Position numbers and translations under genes: made by a program. From positions 1 to 54,302 of the forward strand of contig JAGAPA010000014.1 of the NCBI GenBank assembly GCA_017623455.1: DNA of 54,302 nucleotides, written 5' to 3'. The notes under the pieces were generated by a model. It saw nothing but the letters and a program-made list of their open reading frames with translations. It was not told where the DNA came from and searched no databases. The DNA comes from Clostridia bacterium (GTDB taxonomy: Bacteria > Bacillota > Clostridia > Christensenellales > Pumilibacteraceae). Shown here piece after piece: positions 7,678 to 16,638 of this stretch; the first letter of the stretch is position 1, and the number at the start of each line of letters is the position of its first letter.

Positions 7678-9771
7678 ATGAAAGTAGAAAAATATAGAGT
7701 ACTTGGTGAGTTGATTGAAACTAATAAACGTCAATTTGTTATCCCTGTCTATCAAAGAAACTATGATTGGGGAAAACAACACTGCAAAAAACTTTATGAT
7801 GATATTATTTCCGCATATGAGTTAGATAGATTTCACTTTATCGGCTCAATCGTTTATGTTGACCAAGGCGAAGAAAATAAAATATATAGATATTTAATAA
7901 TTGACGGACAACAAAGAATTACAACGCTTTTTTTATTGCTTAAAGCTCTTCTTGATTTAACCGAAGACGAAAATCTTAAAAAAGAGTTTGAAGATATTCT
8001 TTTTAATATCGACAAATATAATGACCTAAAACTAACAGACCAAACAAAGATAAAGTTGAAACCAATCAAAAGCGATAATGACCAATTTATGCTTTTGATG
8101 AAAAATGATTTGCAAGCGATTGATAGAAGTTCAAACATTTTTATTAACTATGACTATATGAAAAAGTTGATTTCAAAATCAAACGCATTAGGTATAACAA
8201 CTAAAGATATTTTGTCAGGCATCAAGAAATTAACTTCAGCAGTCATTATACTTGACCCAAAAGAAGATGAACCACAAGTGGTTTTTGAGTCTATCAACTC
8301 AACAGGGTTAGACCTTTCTCTTGCAGATTTAATTAGAAACTTTATTCTAATGACTGATAAAAATCAAGAAAAACTTTTTGAAGACTATTGGATTAAAATC
8401 GAGAATAATGTTGGTCAAAATAAAATGCCCGCCTTTATTACGGATTTCTTGCAGTTTTCTTGTCGTGAGATTGTTTCTACTAAAAATGCTTATATTGTCT
8501 TTAAGAATTATTTTAAGACAGAGAATTTTTCTAATGAGCAAATGTTAGAAAAGTTGTTGCATTATTCTGCTTTCTACAAGGCGTTTTTAGGCAATGATAC
8601 ACAAACATATTCTCACATCGTAAACAAAAAATTGGCAGGATTTAATGCATTAGACCAAGGGACTATATATCAATTTTTATTCCACATTTTCGACGATTAC
8701 GATGCAGGCATTATTTCAATTGAAGATTTAGAAAAGATTGTTACGTTCTTCTTTAATTATTTGCTCCGTAGAATTGTCTGTGGGGTGGGCTCTAATAGTT
8801 TGAGAGGACTATATAAAACTCTATACAATAGAATTTTTGCCGATAAAAAGAATTTGGAAAATTACTACGACTCTATTATTCAATTCTTCTTACAGTTGAA
8901 TACAAAGGATGCAGTTCCTTCTGATTCAGCGTTTAAAGATGCCCTAATAAACACTGATATTTATAACAAGAAAAACGTTTGTAAATATCTCTTAAAATCA
9001 ATAGAAGATATTGCAGAAGATGGAAGTGAAAGCAAAGAGATATTAGACGTTTCAACTCTTTCTATTGAACATATAATGCCACAAAAACTTTCAGATTATT
9101 GGCAAACAGCGCTCGGCAATAATTATGCCAAAATACACGAAAAGTACTTACATAATCTCGGCAACTTGACGTTAACGGGTTATAATAGTGAATTAGGACA
9201 AAAAACTTTTGACGAAAAGAAGCAATTAATCATAGATAAAAACTCTCATATTGTTGCTCTTAACAAAGATGTTTTATCTCAAGCTTCTTGGGGTGAAAAA
9301 GAAATTAAAAATCGTGCAGACCGCTTAAGTGCTATTTTATTAAAGCTATTCTATATTGATAAGCCACAAAAATACATTCAATTTCAAAATGATACGGAAA
9401 GACGTTATTCGGTTGGAGAAAATTTCGATGCAACGGGAACTAAGCCAAACACTTGCATTTTCTTTGGCAATACTTTAACGGTTAGTTCTTATGCAGACTT
9501 ATTATCAAAAGTTATGGAAGTATTCTATGATTTAGATAACGATGTAATAAATGAATTAGCGAATAAAAATTACAAGTTAGCAAGCGCATCAAGGACATAT
9601 ATTACCCACGATGCTGAAAAATTAAGAAAAGCTGTTGAAATTTACGAAACAGGGATATTTTTTGAATCAAATTTAAGCGCAAATAACATTATTTCTTTCT
9701 TAAAGAGTCTTTTAGATGTGTTTGAGCTTGATTATTCCGAACTTGTTATATGTGTTGATTCCAAATCTTAA
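7678..9771 (+). CDS. DUF262/DUF1524 (GmrSD-type) nuclease
   Basis: A 697-residue single-chain GmrSD-like protein. The N-terminal ParB-like DUF262 domain is seen in IPVYQRNYDW (about residues 22-31) and IIDGQQRITTLFLLLKAL (about 74-91), which bind and hydrolyse nucleotide in the family. The DUF1524 HNH nuclease core is IEHIMPQ (about 464-470) followed by HNLGNLTLTGYNSELG and a downstream Lys-rich segment. About 150 extra residues follow and may be a DNA-recognition domain. Related enzymes restrict phage DNA carrying modified cytosines. AAAGGAG precedes the ATG. It is the clearest defence gene in the island. Target specificity cannot be predicted. Confidence 0.88.
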   Translation: MKVEKYRVLGELIETNKRQFVIPVYQRNYDWGKQHCKKLYDDIISAYELDRFHFIGSIVYVDQGEENKIYRYLIIDGQQRITTLFLLLKALLDLTEDENLKKEFEDILFNIDKYNDLKLTDQTKIKLKPIKSDNDQFMLLMKNDLQAIDRSSNIFINYDYMKKLISKSNALGITTKDILSGIKKLTSAVIILDPKEDEPQVVFESINSTGLDLSLADLIRNFILMTDKNQEKLFEDYWIKIENNVGQNKMPAFITDFLQFSCREIVSTKNAYIVFKNYFKTENFSNEQMLEKLLHYSAFYKAFLGNDTQTYSHIVNKKLAGFNALDQGTIYQFLFHIFDDYDAGIISIEDLEKIVTFFFNYLLRRIVCGVGSNSLRGLYKTLYNRIFADKKNLENYYDSIIQFFLQLNTKDAVPSDSAFKDALINTDIYNKKNVCKYLLKSIEDIAEDGSESKEILDVSTLSIEHIMPQKLSDYWQTALGNNYAKIHEKYLHNLGNLTLTGYNSELGQKTFDEKKQLIIDKNSHIVALNKDVLSQASWGEKEIKNRADRLSAILLKLFYIDKPQKYIQFQNDTERRYSVGENFDATGTKPNTCIFFGNTLTVSSYADLLSKVMEVFYDLDNDVINELANKNYKLASASRTYITHDAEKLRKAVEIYETGIFFESNLSANNIISFLKSLLDVFELDYSELVICVDSKS

Positions 9772-9788
9772 AAAATAAATCGAAAAAC

Positions 9789-9820
9789 AGGCAGATGTCC
9801 AAGAACGTGGACATCTGCCT
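9789..9820 (+). terminator. strong terminator hairpin after the nuclease gene
   Basis: A perfect 12-bp stem AGGCAGATGTCC / GGACATCTGCCT with an 8-nt loop, 17 bp after the stop. The U-tract is poor (ATTGACTTTT). Confidence 0.65.
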
Positions 9821-9821
9821 A

Positions 9822-9850
9822 TTGACTTTTATAGGTTCTTATGATAAGAT
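9822..9850 (+). promoter_or_regulatory. promoter-like sequence before the recombinase remnant
   Basis: TTGACT (9822-9827), 17-bp spacer, TAAGAT (9845-9850). It may be fortuitous, since only a gene fragment follows. Confidence 0.35.
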
Positions 9851-9856
9851 GGAATA

Positions 9857-10234
9857 ATGAAAATTGTAAACGCAAATAAACGTTGTGATGAAATCAATAA
9901 GACTATTCGCAAACTATACGAAGATAACGTTAGCGGAAGAATAACCGACGAGCGATTTGACTACATTTCTAAGTCTTACGAAGAAGAGCAAAACGAGTTG
10001 AACCGTAAACTACAATAACGAAAAGGAATTCTCGCCGGTGTGGATAACGACAACGAGAAATTAGCAAAGTTTAATCGTATTGTAAAGCGATACCGAAGAA
10101 ATTACATCCAATATTCTTCATAGTTTCGTGGATAGAATTTACATAGGCAAAACGGATGTTTACGTAGGACAAAAGTTTTAAGATATAAAATTGTAGGAGC
10201 AATAGACTTACCGTCAACACGCAATATAAAGTAA
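9857..10234 (+). pseudogene. remnant of a large serine recombinase (TnpX/TndX type), C-terminal end
   Basis: A 53-codon open stretch (9857-10018) encodes the coiled-coil end of large serine recombinases, recognisable as IRKLYEDNVSGRITDERFDY...SYEEEQNELNRKL. Shifting frames after its stop gives KLAKFNRIVKRY, then TEEITSNILHSFVDRIYIG up to 10181, then YKIVGAIDLP up to 10234. These match in order the final part of the same family. The catalytic N-terminal domain is absent and at least three frame breaks are needed, so this is a decayed fragment. It suggests that the island once carried, or neighboured, its own integrase. Confidence 0.7.
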
Positions 10235-10287
10235 AAAGGGAATATGAGTGGGTTGGTTTTATACCAACTTATCCAAAATTACCCAAA

Positions 10288-10327
10288 AAATCACACCTTG
10301 TAGACGGTTTGCCTTAAGGTGTGATTT
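10288..10327. terminator. bidirectional terminator; contains the right 12-bp direct repeat
   Basis: A perfect 12-bp stem AAATCACACCTT / AAGGTGTGATTT with a 16-nt loop, followed by T-rich sequence. It lies between the convergent recombinase remnant and TIR gene. The left arm (10288-10299) is identical to 4439-4450. An open reading of 28 codons (10231-10317) crosses it, and I give that reading no weight. Confidence 0.65.
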
Positions 10328-10393
10328 TGTGTTTTTTTTGTTTTTTGGGCGATTCGTGTGTCGTCCGTGCTTTTTTTTGTTTGTTGCTTTTGA

Positions 10394-13300
10394 TTAGCAG
10401 TCTTCCTGAAGCTTAAGATTGATAAGAGTGAAGACAAGTGCGGCAATAGCAAGGAAGAAGGTTATAACAATGGGAGCGAATGATATGTTTGTGTACGAAA
10501 AATCCGCAGTTGTGGGGATAAGGAAAATCATTCTTAAGAAGGAGAATACCAAGAACGTGATATTGTGCTTTCTGCTGTACTCATAGCTAGGCTCGTAGAG
10601 TGATTTGAAGGCGTTGAAGAACATCATCATGGTTATCATTGTAAGCGGGAAGAAGATGATGGAGTCAAAGATTGCCGCTACTTCTATTCCCTGATCAAAC
10701 GCGATCATCGGGCAGTACGACATGGAGAACGCCGTATAGGATATTGATTCTGAGCCGGAATTGAAGGTGATGGACCAAGGAAGCAAAATGTAGATAACGA
10801 TGATAAGGATAAGACGAATGATGCCCGTAATGTAGAAGCCCTTATTATCGCGGAATCTGCATCTGTTCTGACCGGATGCAATACGGCAAACGAGAGCCGC
10901 AAAAAGAAGAATTAACGAAGCTGTAATACCGAACACCGTAGCGCCGTTCATTCTGTTTGTAACGATCATTCCGCCGGTAGAGGTTGCGTCGGTCATGGTA
11001 ACCGAAGTAAACAGCATAGCAAATATTGCGTACATAACAACAGATCTTATTGTGCTGCGCGAGCCGTAGGTACTGCCGTTCTTAAGAGATTTGATGTTGC
11101 TTACGATAGACTTGATTCCAAACAGGAAGTTGAAGAACAAGAGCGCAAGAGTGAAGAGTATACCCGAAATATTAGCGAATATTGAGGCAAACTCCGAACC
11201 GTTTGAGCCGATATTATCCCACGCGTTCGAGAAGAAGTAGAAGATGTGCGATTGCTCGCTTCCTACCATAAACGTACAGATAAACGTGATGAGCGTAGCG
11301 ATAAGTCCAAATACGGAACACATTTTTGCCGCTTTTGTTTTACCCTGTACCGTTCTACGTTCTCTCTGAAGGTTTGCAAGTAATTGGTTTGCATCCCTAT
11401 AACCGCTTGCCTTTTCAAGAAGTGCCACCGTGTTGCGGTAGTTAGATTCGGTCATTGTTTGTCTGAGCGCCGTTTTTGCGCTGTTGTATGCGTTCTGTTT
11501 TTCCTGATCTCTTTTCTTGCTTGCAAGGCCTGAAAGAATGGAGTCGGCATCCTTATAGCCCTTTAGCGCTTTGAGAAGCTTTTGCGCTTTGTCGTAGTTT
11601 GCGCTGACGGTAAGGTCTGCCTTGCTCGCGGTTACTGCGGCAATGTATTTCTTTTCCGTTTCCAGCATCTGACGTTTTTCGGGAAGAGAAGCAAGGAGTT
11701 TGGATGCGTCCTTATATCCTTCAATCTGAGAAAGAAGCTCTTGCGCCTTGCTGTAAACAGAGGTGCTTGTAAGATCGCCGTTGTAAGAAACGAGAGCGAG
11801 CTTATACGTCTTTTCGTTTACCTGCGCCTGACGTTTTTCGGGAAGCGTGTTAATAAGATAGTTTGCGTCCTCATAGCCGTTAGATGCGCGAAGGTGCGTC
11901 ATAACGAAATCGTAAGTAGTGTCGTCGGTAAGATCCTTACTCATTGCGGCTACTGCATCCGAGTAGTTCTTTGCGTCGATAAGCTGTTGGCGCTTTAGGG
12001 GAACGTCGGTAAGAAGGAATCTTGCGTCTTTATAGTCGTCCGCTTTTTTAAGGTAGTTAATAAGACTGTCGTACGTTTTGTCGTCCGCGAGGTTTTTGGA
12101 AAGCAAAGCTTGTGCGTAATCGTAGTTCTTCTTTTTGAGAAGTTCTTCTCTCTTTACGGGAAGCTCGTCGTACAAAAAGCTTGCGTCTTTGTAGCCTGCA
12201 ATCTCTTTAAGACAGTTTCTTGCGTGATCGTAGTTGAGCTTTTCGGTAATGTCCGTTTCAAGAGCTTTCATTGCGATACTGTATTTTACTTGAAGCTCAA
12301 GGTCTTCTATCTTATACTTAAAGTTGCCGTTTGCGAACTTTTTAGCTTTAAGGAAATTATTGTTGTTAATTACATCGAACTCGTTTGCAAGATTTTCTAT
12401 TTCCGATTGCTTGTATGAGCAGAGCACCTTTACAAGGTAGGCTTCCGCAACTTCCGCGTCTATGTCAAGAATTTTTTCCGCGTACTCGTTTGCTCTTTCC
12501 CAGTCATTGTCGCCAAGGAATATCTTAGCGCGGTTGAGGTAGTTTTGAATGGTTGCGTGATTAGCGTCCTTAGGCTCTTGAGATTCGGGAGAATACGAGG
12601 GCGCTTGTTGATACTGAGGAGCGGAATGAGCGTAGGGCGCGCCGTAAGAAGCGTAGTTTACTCTGCCGAACTTGCTGTCAATCTGACGGGTAAGGTTTTC
12701 GGTAAAGTCCATATCCATAGTGTTGAGCGCCTGAAACTCGGAAAGCTCTTTGGGAAGATCGTATGCGTCCATGTTTGCAATACAGGGCACGATAACCTTG
12801 TCGGGATCTTCTCTCATAAACTCTATGTATCTGCTCCATTCGTTTCTTACCCATCTTGCGTCAACGTGAGAAGCGGAGTTGGAAACGAGAAGCATTACTT
12901 TGGCGGATATAAGGGCGGAGTAAATTACGGGCTCGTATTTACTTCCTGCCATTCCTTTAAGGGTTACTCTGGAAAAGAAAACCTTATAGCCTTTGTTGGT
13001 AAGGTTGGTGTAGATCTTGGTTGCAATCTGAGAATCTCTCGTTCTTCTGCCGTCCTCGTCGGTTTCTTTATAACAAATGAAGATGTCGTAGGGCTCGGAC
13101 TTGTCTGCAATCTCCAAAATTTCTTTCTGAATACGGTCGATTTCCTTAGCTTCCGCCTCGTAGATTGCGCGCTCTTCCAAAGTAGCTCGTGACATAATGA
13201 GCTTATAATCGCTGTTGTCGAAAATGCTTTCCCTTAACGTTCTGTGACAGGTGGGAAGTTTTTTCTCGGTAAGAGTATCGTCTACGTATTCTATACCGTA

Positions 13301-13552
13301 GATACACAAAAGTTTACACCAGTAAGCCTCGTTGTCGTCGGGGTACTGCTCGATAAGACTTTCGTATTTGCCTTTTGCAATATCAAACTTGCAAGCGAGT
13401 CTGTCCTCGTTTGCATCCATAAACAATTCTACCTTCTCGGGAGAATCGATTTGCGGAAGAGTTTGTTCCATTCCACAAAAATCACACGTTATTACCTTTT
13501 GTCCTTCTTCCACCTCAAGCTCGGTTCCGCAGGCTTTGCAATAAAGTTCCAT
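10394..13552 (-). CDS. membrane-anchored TIR-domain protein with zinc ribbon and helical repeats
   Basis: A 1052-residue protein. Order of parts: an N-terminal zinc ribbon (Cys5, Cys8, Cys23, Cys26); a short TPR-like region; a TIR domain at about 153-290 that starts YDIFICYKETDEDGR and contains GSKYEPVIYSALISAKV, where Glu207 aligns with the catalytic glutamate of TIR NADases; then from about 330 to 700 a run of about ten helical repeats, many with a GYKDA-type signature; and about eight membrane helices to the C-terminus. A cytosolic TIR held at the membrane is implied. TIR proteins of bacteria often hydrolyse NAD+ in phage defence, but similar gut-clostridial proteins may serve signalling. 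A promoter-like pair lies upstream. The next genes on this strand are a zinc-ribbon membrane protein and NiaR. Confidence 0.82.
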   Translation of the reverse strand: MELYCKACGTELEVEEGQKVITCDFCGMEQTLPQIDSPEKVELFMDANEDRLACKFDIAKGKYESLIEQYPDDNEAYWCKLLCIYGIEYVDDTLTEKKLPTCHRTLRESIFDNSDYKLIMSRATLEERAIYEAEAKEIDRIQKEILEIADKSEPYDIFICYKETDEDGRRTRDSQIATKIYTNLTNKGYKVFFSRVTLKGMAGSKYEPVIYSALISAKVMLLVSNSASHVDARWVRNEWSRYIEFMREDPDKVIVPCIANMDAYDLPKELSEFQALNTMDMDFTENLTRQIDSKFGRVNYASYGAPYAHSAPQYQQAPSYSPESQEPKDANHATIQNYLNRAKIFLGDNDWERANEYAEKILDIDAEVAEAYLVKVLCSYKQSEIENLANEFDVINNNNFLKAKKFANGNFKYKIEDLELQVKYSIAMKALETDITEKLNYDHARNCLKEIAGYKDASFLYDELPVKREELLKKKNYDYAQALLSKNLADDKTYDSLINYLKKADDYKDARFLLTDVPLKRQQLIDAKNYSDAVAAMSKDLTDDTTYDFVMTHLRASNGYEDANYLINTLPEKRQAQVNEKTYKLALVSYNGDLTSTSVYSKAQELLSQIEGYKDASKLLASLPEKRQMLETEKKYIAAVTASKADLTVSANYDKAQKLLKALKGYKDADSILSGLASKKRDQEKQNAYNSAKTALRQTMTESNYRNTVALLEKASGYRDANQLLANLQRERRTVQGKTKAAKMCSVFGLIATLITFICTFMVGSEQSHIFYFFSNAWDNIGSNGSEFASIFANISGILFTLALLFFNFLFGIKSIVSNIKSLKNGSTYGSRSTIRSVVMYAIFAMLFTSVTMTDATSTGGMIVTNRMNGATVFGITASLILLFAALVCRIASGQNRCRFRDNKGFYITGIIRLILIIVIYILLPWSITFNSGSESISYTAFSMSYCPMIAFDQGIEVAAIFDSIIFFPLTMITMMMFFNAFKSLYEPSYEYSRKHNITFLVFSFLRMIFLIPTTADFSYTNISFAPIVITFFLAIAALVFTLINLKLQEDC

Positions 13553-13585
13553 TGTGCTTTTCCTCTGTTCAAATTATTTATAATA

Positions 13586-13614
13586 ATTTTATCACAATAT
13601 AAACACAAAGTAAA
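13586..13614 (-). promoter_or_regulatory. possible promoter of the TIR gene
   Basis: On the minus strand: TTTACT, 17-bp spacer, TAAAAT, 34 bp before the ATG. The -35 match is weak. Confidence 0.45.
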
Positions 13615-13664
13615 GTGAATTTCTATATTTGTAACGGCTAAACGGTATAATTTTGACTAAAAAG

Positions 13665-13703
13665 CACAAAAGCCCTACTCAAAACACGAGTAAAGCTTTT
13701 GTG
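13665..13703 (-). terminator. terminator between the zinc-ribbon gene and the TIR gene
   Basis: Arms CACAAAAG...ACTC and GAGT...CTTTTGTG close a hairpin 15 bp after the stop of the upstream minus-strand gene. It separates the TIR gene into its own unit, at least partly. Confidence 0.6.
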
Positions 13704-13717
13704 TGGATTTGTATAAA

Positions 13718-15151
13718 TTATTTTTCTTTGCGCTTAAGTATTCTGCTCACTATCGTAGCGATAAGACAAACTGTAAGCAGTATTGCATAAACGATTACCG
13801 GGATCCAGGTGACCTCGGACGATTGGAATCCAATCTGAACGTGGGAGAATGATTGGGAAAAAAGCGCCAGAGCTATTATGGTGAGTATAGACAGGATAAC
13901 TTTGACCGAATCTGATATGATAGCAGATACTTTGTACGGTTTGTCGGGGTTTGAAATGGTTTGTGCGATGGCTTGGAATACTAAGAATATTGTTACAATA
14001 TTAAGAAGCGAGCCAATAAGGCACGTACTAAACGCTTGCGTAGCGTACGCCGAATTATTGTTAAAATCCGTGTGGTTGACAAAAAGATTTGCAAGCATGG
14101 GAATAAACTGAATGACGTTATAATTTAACGTTATCGTTATGCCGTACTGAGTGACCGAATGGGAAGTTATATTAACTACCAAACAACAAACTGCGGTCAA
14201 GAGTGATATCTTGATTGCGGAAAATACGAGAGCTGAAACGGTGTTTGTGGAGTAGTAGCCCGTTGGTTTACTGATAAGCGAAAGTACGACTGAAGCGACA
14301 AGCGTAATCAACGACATAACTATACCCACAATGGTAACGGGGCTTAAAAGTATGGATCCGCTAAGCGACATGGAACTGTCCGTTTGGAAAAATCCGCAGT
14401 TAAGGATAGAGAACGCGGAGGCTGTAGCAACGTAAGACAGAGTAGCGTATACGCTAAACTTGAACGGGGATTTTTTGGAAAATCCAATAAAGTATCTAAT
14501 TGCGTAAACGGCTGCAAGTACGGTAAAAACAAGGGGAAGTAAAATGCACAGCGCGCATATACACGTACCTATAATACACGTTACCGTAAACAGGGTTTCG
14601 CTATAGCCTGTATAATATACGAGAGCTTCCAAGGATTTGCTCAAATTCGTATATACGTCCCCGAAATAGTAGTATATGGTAAACTGAGAAGGGTCGTACG
14701 AACTGAGATTGATAGCGTATTTCAGGTCGCCCGGCAAGTATACCGAGTAGCTTGTAAAAAAGCAAAATATCAGAGCAATCAGCGCGCTAAGTAAGCCCAA
14801 TCCCACAGAGATTTTATCCGTTGTGTTTTTCCAAGTCGTTGAGCTTGTGGGGGTGTGCGTGGGACGGGGTGAATAGTCGAAATTGGTTTTGGGCAAAGAG
14901 GAAAAACGACCGAGTTTTCCGCATTTAGTGCAATACGTACCCATGAATTCGTGACCGCAACCGGAACATTCGTTCTTTCCGTCCAGTCTTAATCCGCAGT
15001 TTGAGCAGTATTTGCAGTCGCTTTCCGTTTGTACGAATCCGCATTGGCTGCATCTCTGTTTTGGCGGATGAAACTCGGACGTGGGAGCACCGCAATGCGT
15101 ACAAAAGAGAGAGTCGTCGGTAATTTGTTTTTGACAAGTTTTGCAGATCAT
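13718..15151 (-). CDS. zinc-ribbon polytopic membrane protein
   Basis: A 477-residue protein of unknown function. The first 85 residues carry at least three CxxC-type zinc ribbons (CKTC/CTHC, CSQC/CSNC, CSGC/CTKC). A Pro/Ser/Thr-rich linker follows, then about eight hydrophobic helices (roughly 115-470). Proteins of this plan are common in gut Clostridia and usually annotated only as zinc-ribbon domain proteins. GGAGG precedes the ATG. Its start lies 9 bp after the NiaR stop, so the two are probably co-transcribed. The general plan (zinc ribbon plus C-terminal membrane bundle) resembles the neighbouring TIR protein without the TIR and repeats. A link to NAD metabolism is speculative. Confidence 0.65.
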   Translation of the reverse strand: MICKTCQKQITDDSLFCTHCGAPTSEFHPPKQRCSQCGFVQTESDCKYCSNCGLRLDGKNECSGCGHEFMGTYCTKCGKLGRFSSLPKTNFDYSPRPTHTPTSSTTWKNTTDKISVGLGLLSALIALIFCFFTSYSVYLPGDLKYAINLSSYDPSQFTIYYYFGDVYTNLSKSLEALVYYTGYSETLFTVTCIIGTCICALCILLPLVFTVLAAVYAIRYFIGFSKKSPFKFSVYATLSYVATASAFSILNCGFFQTDSSMSLSGSILLSPVTIVGIVMSLITLVASVVLSLISKPTGYYSTNTVSALVFSAIKISLLTAVCCLVVNITSHSVTQYGITITLNYNVIQFIPMLANLFVNHTDFNNNSAYATQAFSTCLIGSLLNIVTIFLVFQAIAQTISNPDKPYKVSAIISDSVKVILSILTIIALALFSQSFSHVQIGFQSSEVTWIPVIVYAILLTVCLIATIVSRILKRKEK

Positions 15152-15160
15152 AGAACCTCC

Positions 15161-15679
15161 TTATGCTTTGCTTATCAGAATATTAAGACTTTGAAGCTGA
15201 TCGGTAATGCGGTTGTAAGTATCTTCGTTCTTTACCGCAATGGTGTGAATGTGGTATCCGTCGGTTAAATCGCATAAAAGCATTGCGTCGGTTTCTGCGC
15301 TTTTTTTAACGAATTCTTGCGCGTCGTAACGTGAAGCGATATTAAGGTCTGCTGAGATTTGTCCGTACAGAGAATGTTCTACGGTAACGGATACAACCTT
15401 TCCGCCGTTGTCGATGATTGCGTAAAATTCATCTAAAGTCTGATCCTTTGAATGTTTGCAAATAACCGTTTTGAAAATATCGTCGGAAATCTTTTTAGGT
15501 ACGGTGTAACCAAGTCTTTCGGAAATAATTTTCACACCGCTTGCTCTCAGTAGTGCAACGTCGGATACTATAATTTGTCTTGTTACTCCCGTTTCCTGAG
15601 CAAGACGGGTCGCGCTTATCGGCTTTGAGGATGAAGATAGTATTTCCAATATTTTGACTCTGCGATTTTCTCCGCTCAT
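15161..15679 (-). CDS. niaR: NiaR-type niacin-responsive repressor (HTH + 3H domain)
   Basis: A 172-residue regulator. An HTH_11 domain at the N-terminus (RVKILEILSSSSKPISATRL... TGVTRQIIVSDVALLR) is followed by a 3H domain with the expected histidines: KH near residue 80, EH near 105 and the YHIHT pair near 145. NiaR binds niacin with a metal at the 3H domain and represses NAD-precursor uptake and synthesis genes. I chose the ATG at 15679, preceded by AAGGAG; a longer frame to 15742 overlaps the promoter. No nad or niacin transporter genes are seen in this window, so its targets lie elsewhere or include the two unusual neighbours. Confidence 0.85.
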   Translation of the reverse strand: MSGENRRVKILEILSSSSKPISATRLAQETGVTRQIIVSDVALLRASGVKIISERLGYTVPKKISDDIFKTVICKHSKDQTLDEFYAIIDNGGKVVSVTVEHSLYGQISADLNIASRYDAQEFVKKSAETDAMLLCDLTDGYHIHTIAVKNEDTYNRITDQLQSLNILISKA

Positions 15680-15713
15680 ATTCTGAACTCCTTGATATAA
15701 ATGATTATAAGAT

Positions 15714-15742
15714 ATTCTAACATAATATGAGAGTTTTTGCAA
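15714..15742 (-). promoter_or_regulatory. promoter of niaR
   Basis: Minus strand TTGCAA (15737-15742), 17-bp spacer, TAGAAT (15714-15719). A second TATAAT-like box lies closer to the gene. Confidence 0.5.
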
Positions 15743-15770
15743 GGGGTTTTTAAAAAAAGACGTAATTTAC

Positions 15771-15792
15771 AAAAACCGCCGTAATACGGCGG
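15771..15792 (-). terminator. terminator of the acyltransferase gene
   Basis: On the minus strand the stem CCGCCGTATTACGGCGG is followed by TTTTT, 30 bp after the stop of the acyltransferase gene. Confidence 0.7.
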
Positions 15793-15822
15793 ATGCGTAT
15801 TTACGGCAGTACGGTTAAGTTT

Positions 15823-16638
15823 TTACGCATACGTATGTGCGTTTTCCGTGCTATTTTCGGTTTTTACGTATTTAATAACCTCATAATCGCTGTACTTTGT
15901 ACATTCGCAAAAAAACGCGTATACCTTATCCTTAAGCTGTTTCTTTTTTTCGCTTACGGAGAGGTTATCGTCTGCAAAAATGGGGTCGCTTATATATACG
16001 GTCACGTTTGCTTTTCTCAAAAAGGATAGAAAACCTTTGGGCTTGGTGTACGCGGTAAAGAATGCAAAGCAGGGCGCGTCGGTTTTTGCAGGGTAAGAAA
16101 ACGAGGTGTCGGGGAAGTTTCTTACCTTTGTATAGTACGGCCATATATGCGCTTCGGGATAGATCGTGATATTGCATTTTTCGTGGGTTTCGTCAATAGC
16201 TCTTAAAAAGTTTTTCGTGCTTTTGATATCGCTTGGCGTGGGTATAGCCCCCAACATCTGCACGAAGTTTTTAAGACCTTTAATTGATACGGTGTCCGGA
16301 CCTACTATGATTTTGTTGCGACGGGGTAGTGATATCAGGTTTGGAGTAAACGCGTCAATAAAGCCCGTGTGGTTGCCGTACAAATAGTACGGCTTATCCT
16401 TATATTCTTTTACGGCTTTTTTGTTTACGAATTTTACTTGCATTATAACGCGCATAAAAAACCAGACCAACGGCACGGCGAAAACGTAGTAGGCAAGAAA
16501 GGCAAAAAATTTCCAGACGGGGTGCGTGTGCCGATAATTAAAATTTTTGTCTATCTTTTGCGGTTTGATGTTTGTCCCCGCAAAATCGTCGTTCGATTCG
16601 TCGCTATAATATATTATTTTTTGTTCTTTGTTTTTCAT
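15823..16638 (-). CDS. PlsC-like 1-acyl-glycerol-phosphate acyltransferase
   Basis: A 271-residue membrane-associated acyltransferase. One hydrophobic stretch (about 40-66) precedes the catalytic NHTGFIDA motif (about 93-100; HX4D box) and a YPEAHIWP segment that takes the place of the usual EGTR block. It should transfer a fatty acyl group to a lysophospholipid or glycolipid acceptor on the cytoplasmic face. GGAGG before the ATG fixes the start, which lies inside the 3' end of the glycosyltransferase gene (35-bp overlap). The tight coupling with a GT4 enzyme suggests joint work on a glycolipid or lipid-linked glycan. The acceptor is uncertain, because the EGTR box is divergent. Confidence 0.75.
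   Translation of the reverse strand: MKNKEQKIIYYSDESNDDFAGTNIKPQKIDKNFNYRHTHPVWKFFAFLAYYVFAVPLVWFFMRVIMQVKFVNKKAVKEYKDKPYYLYGNHTGFIDAFTPNLISLPRRNKIIVGPDTVSIKGLKNFVQMLGAIPTPSDIKSTKNFLRAIDETHEKCNITIYPEAHIWPYYTKVRNFPDTSFSYPAKTDAPCFAFFTAYTKPKGFLSFLRKANVTVYISDPIFADDNLSVSEKKKQLKDKVYAFFCECTKYSDYEVIKYVKTENSTENAHTYA

Noticed and set aside
10231-10317. 28-codon ORF beyond the recombinase remnant
   Set aside because: It crosses a terminator stem and has no start or ribosome binding site; it could be a further scrap of the recombinase, but I cannot support that.
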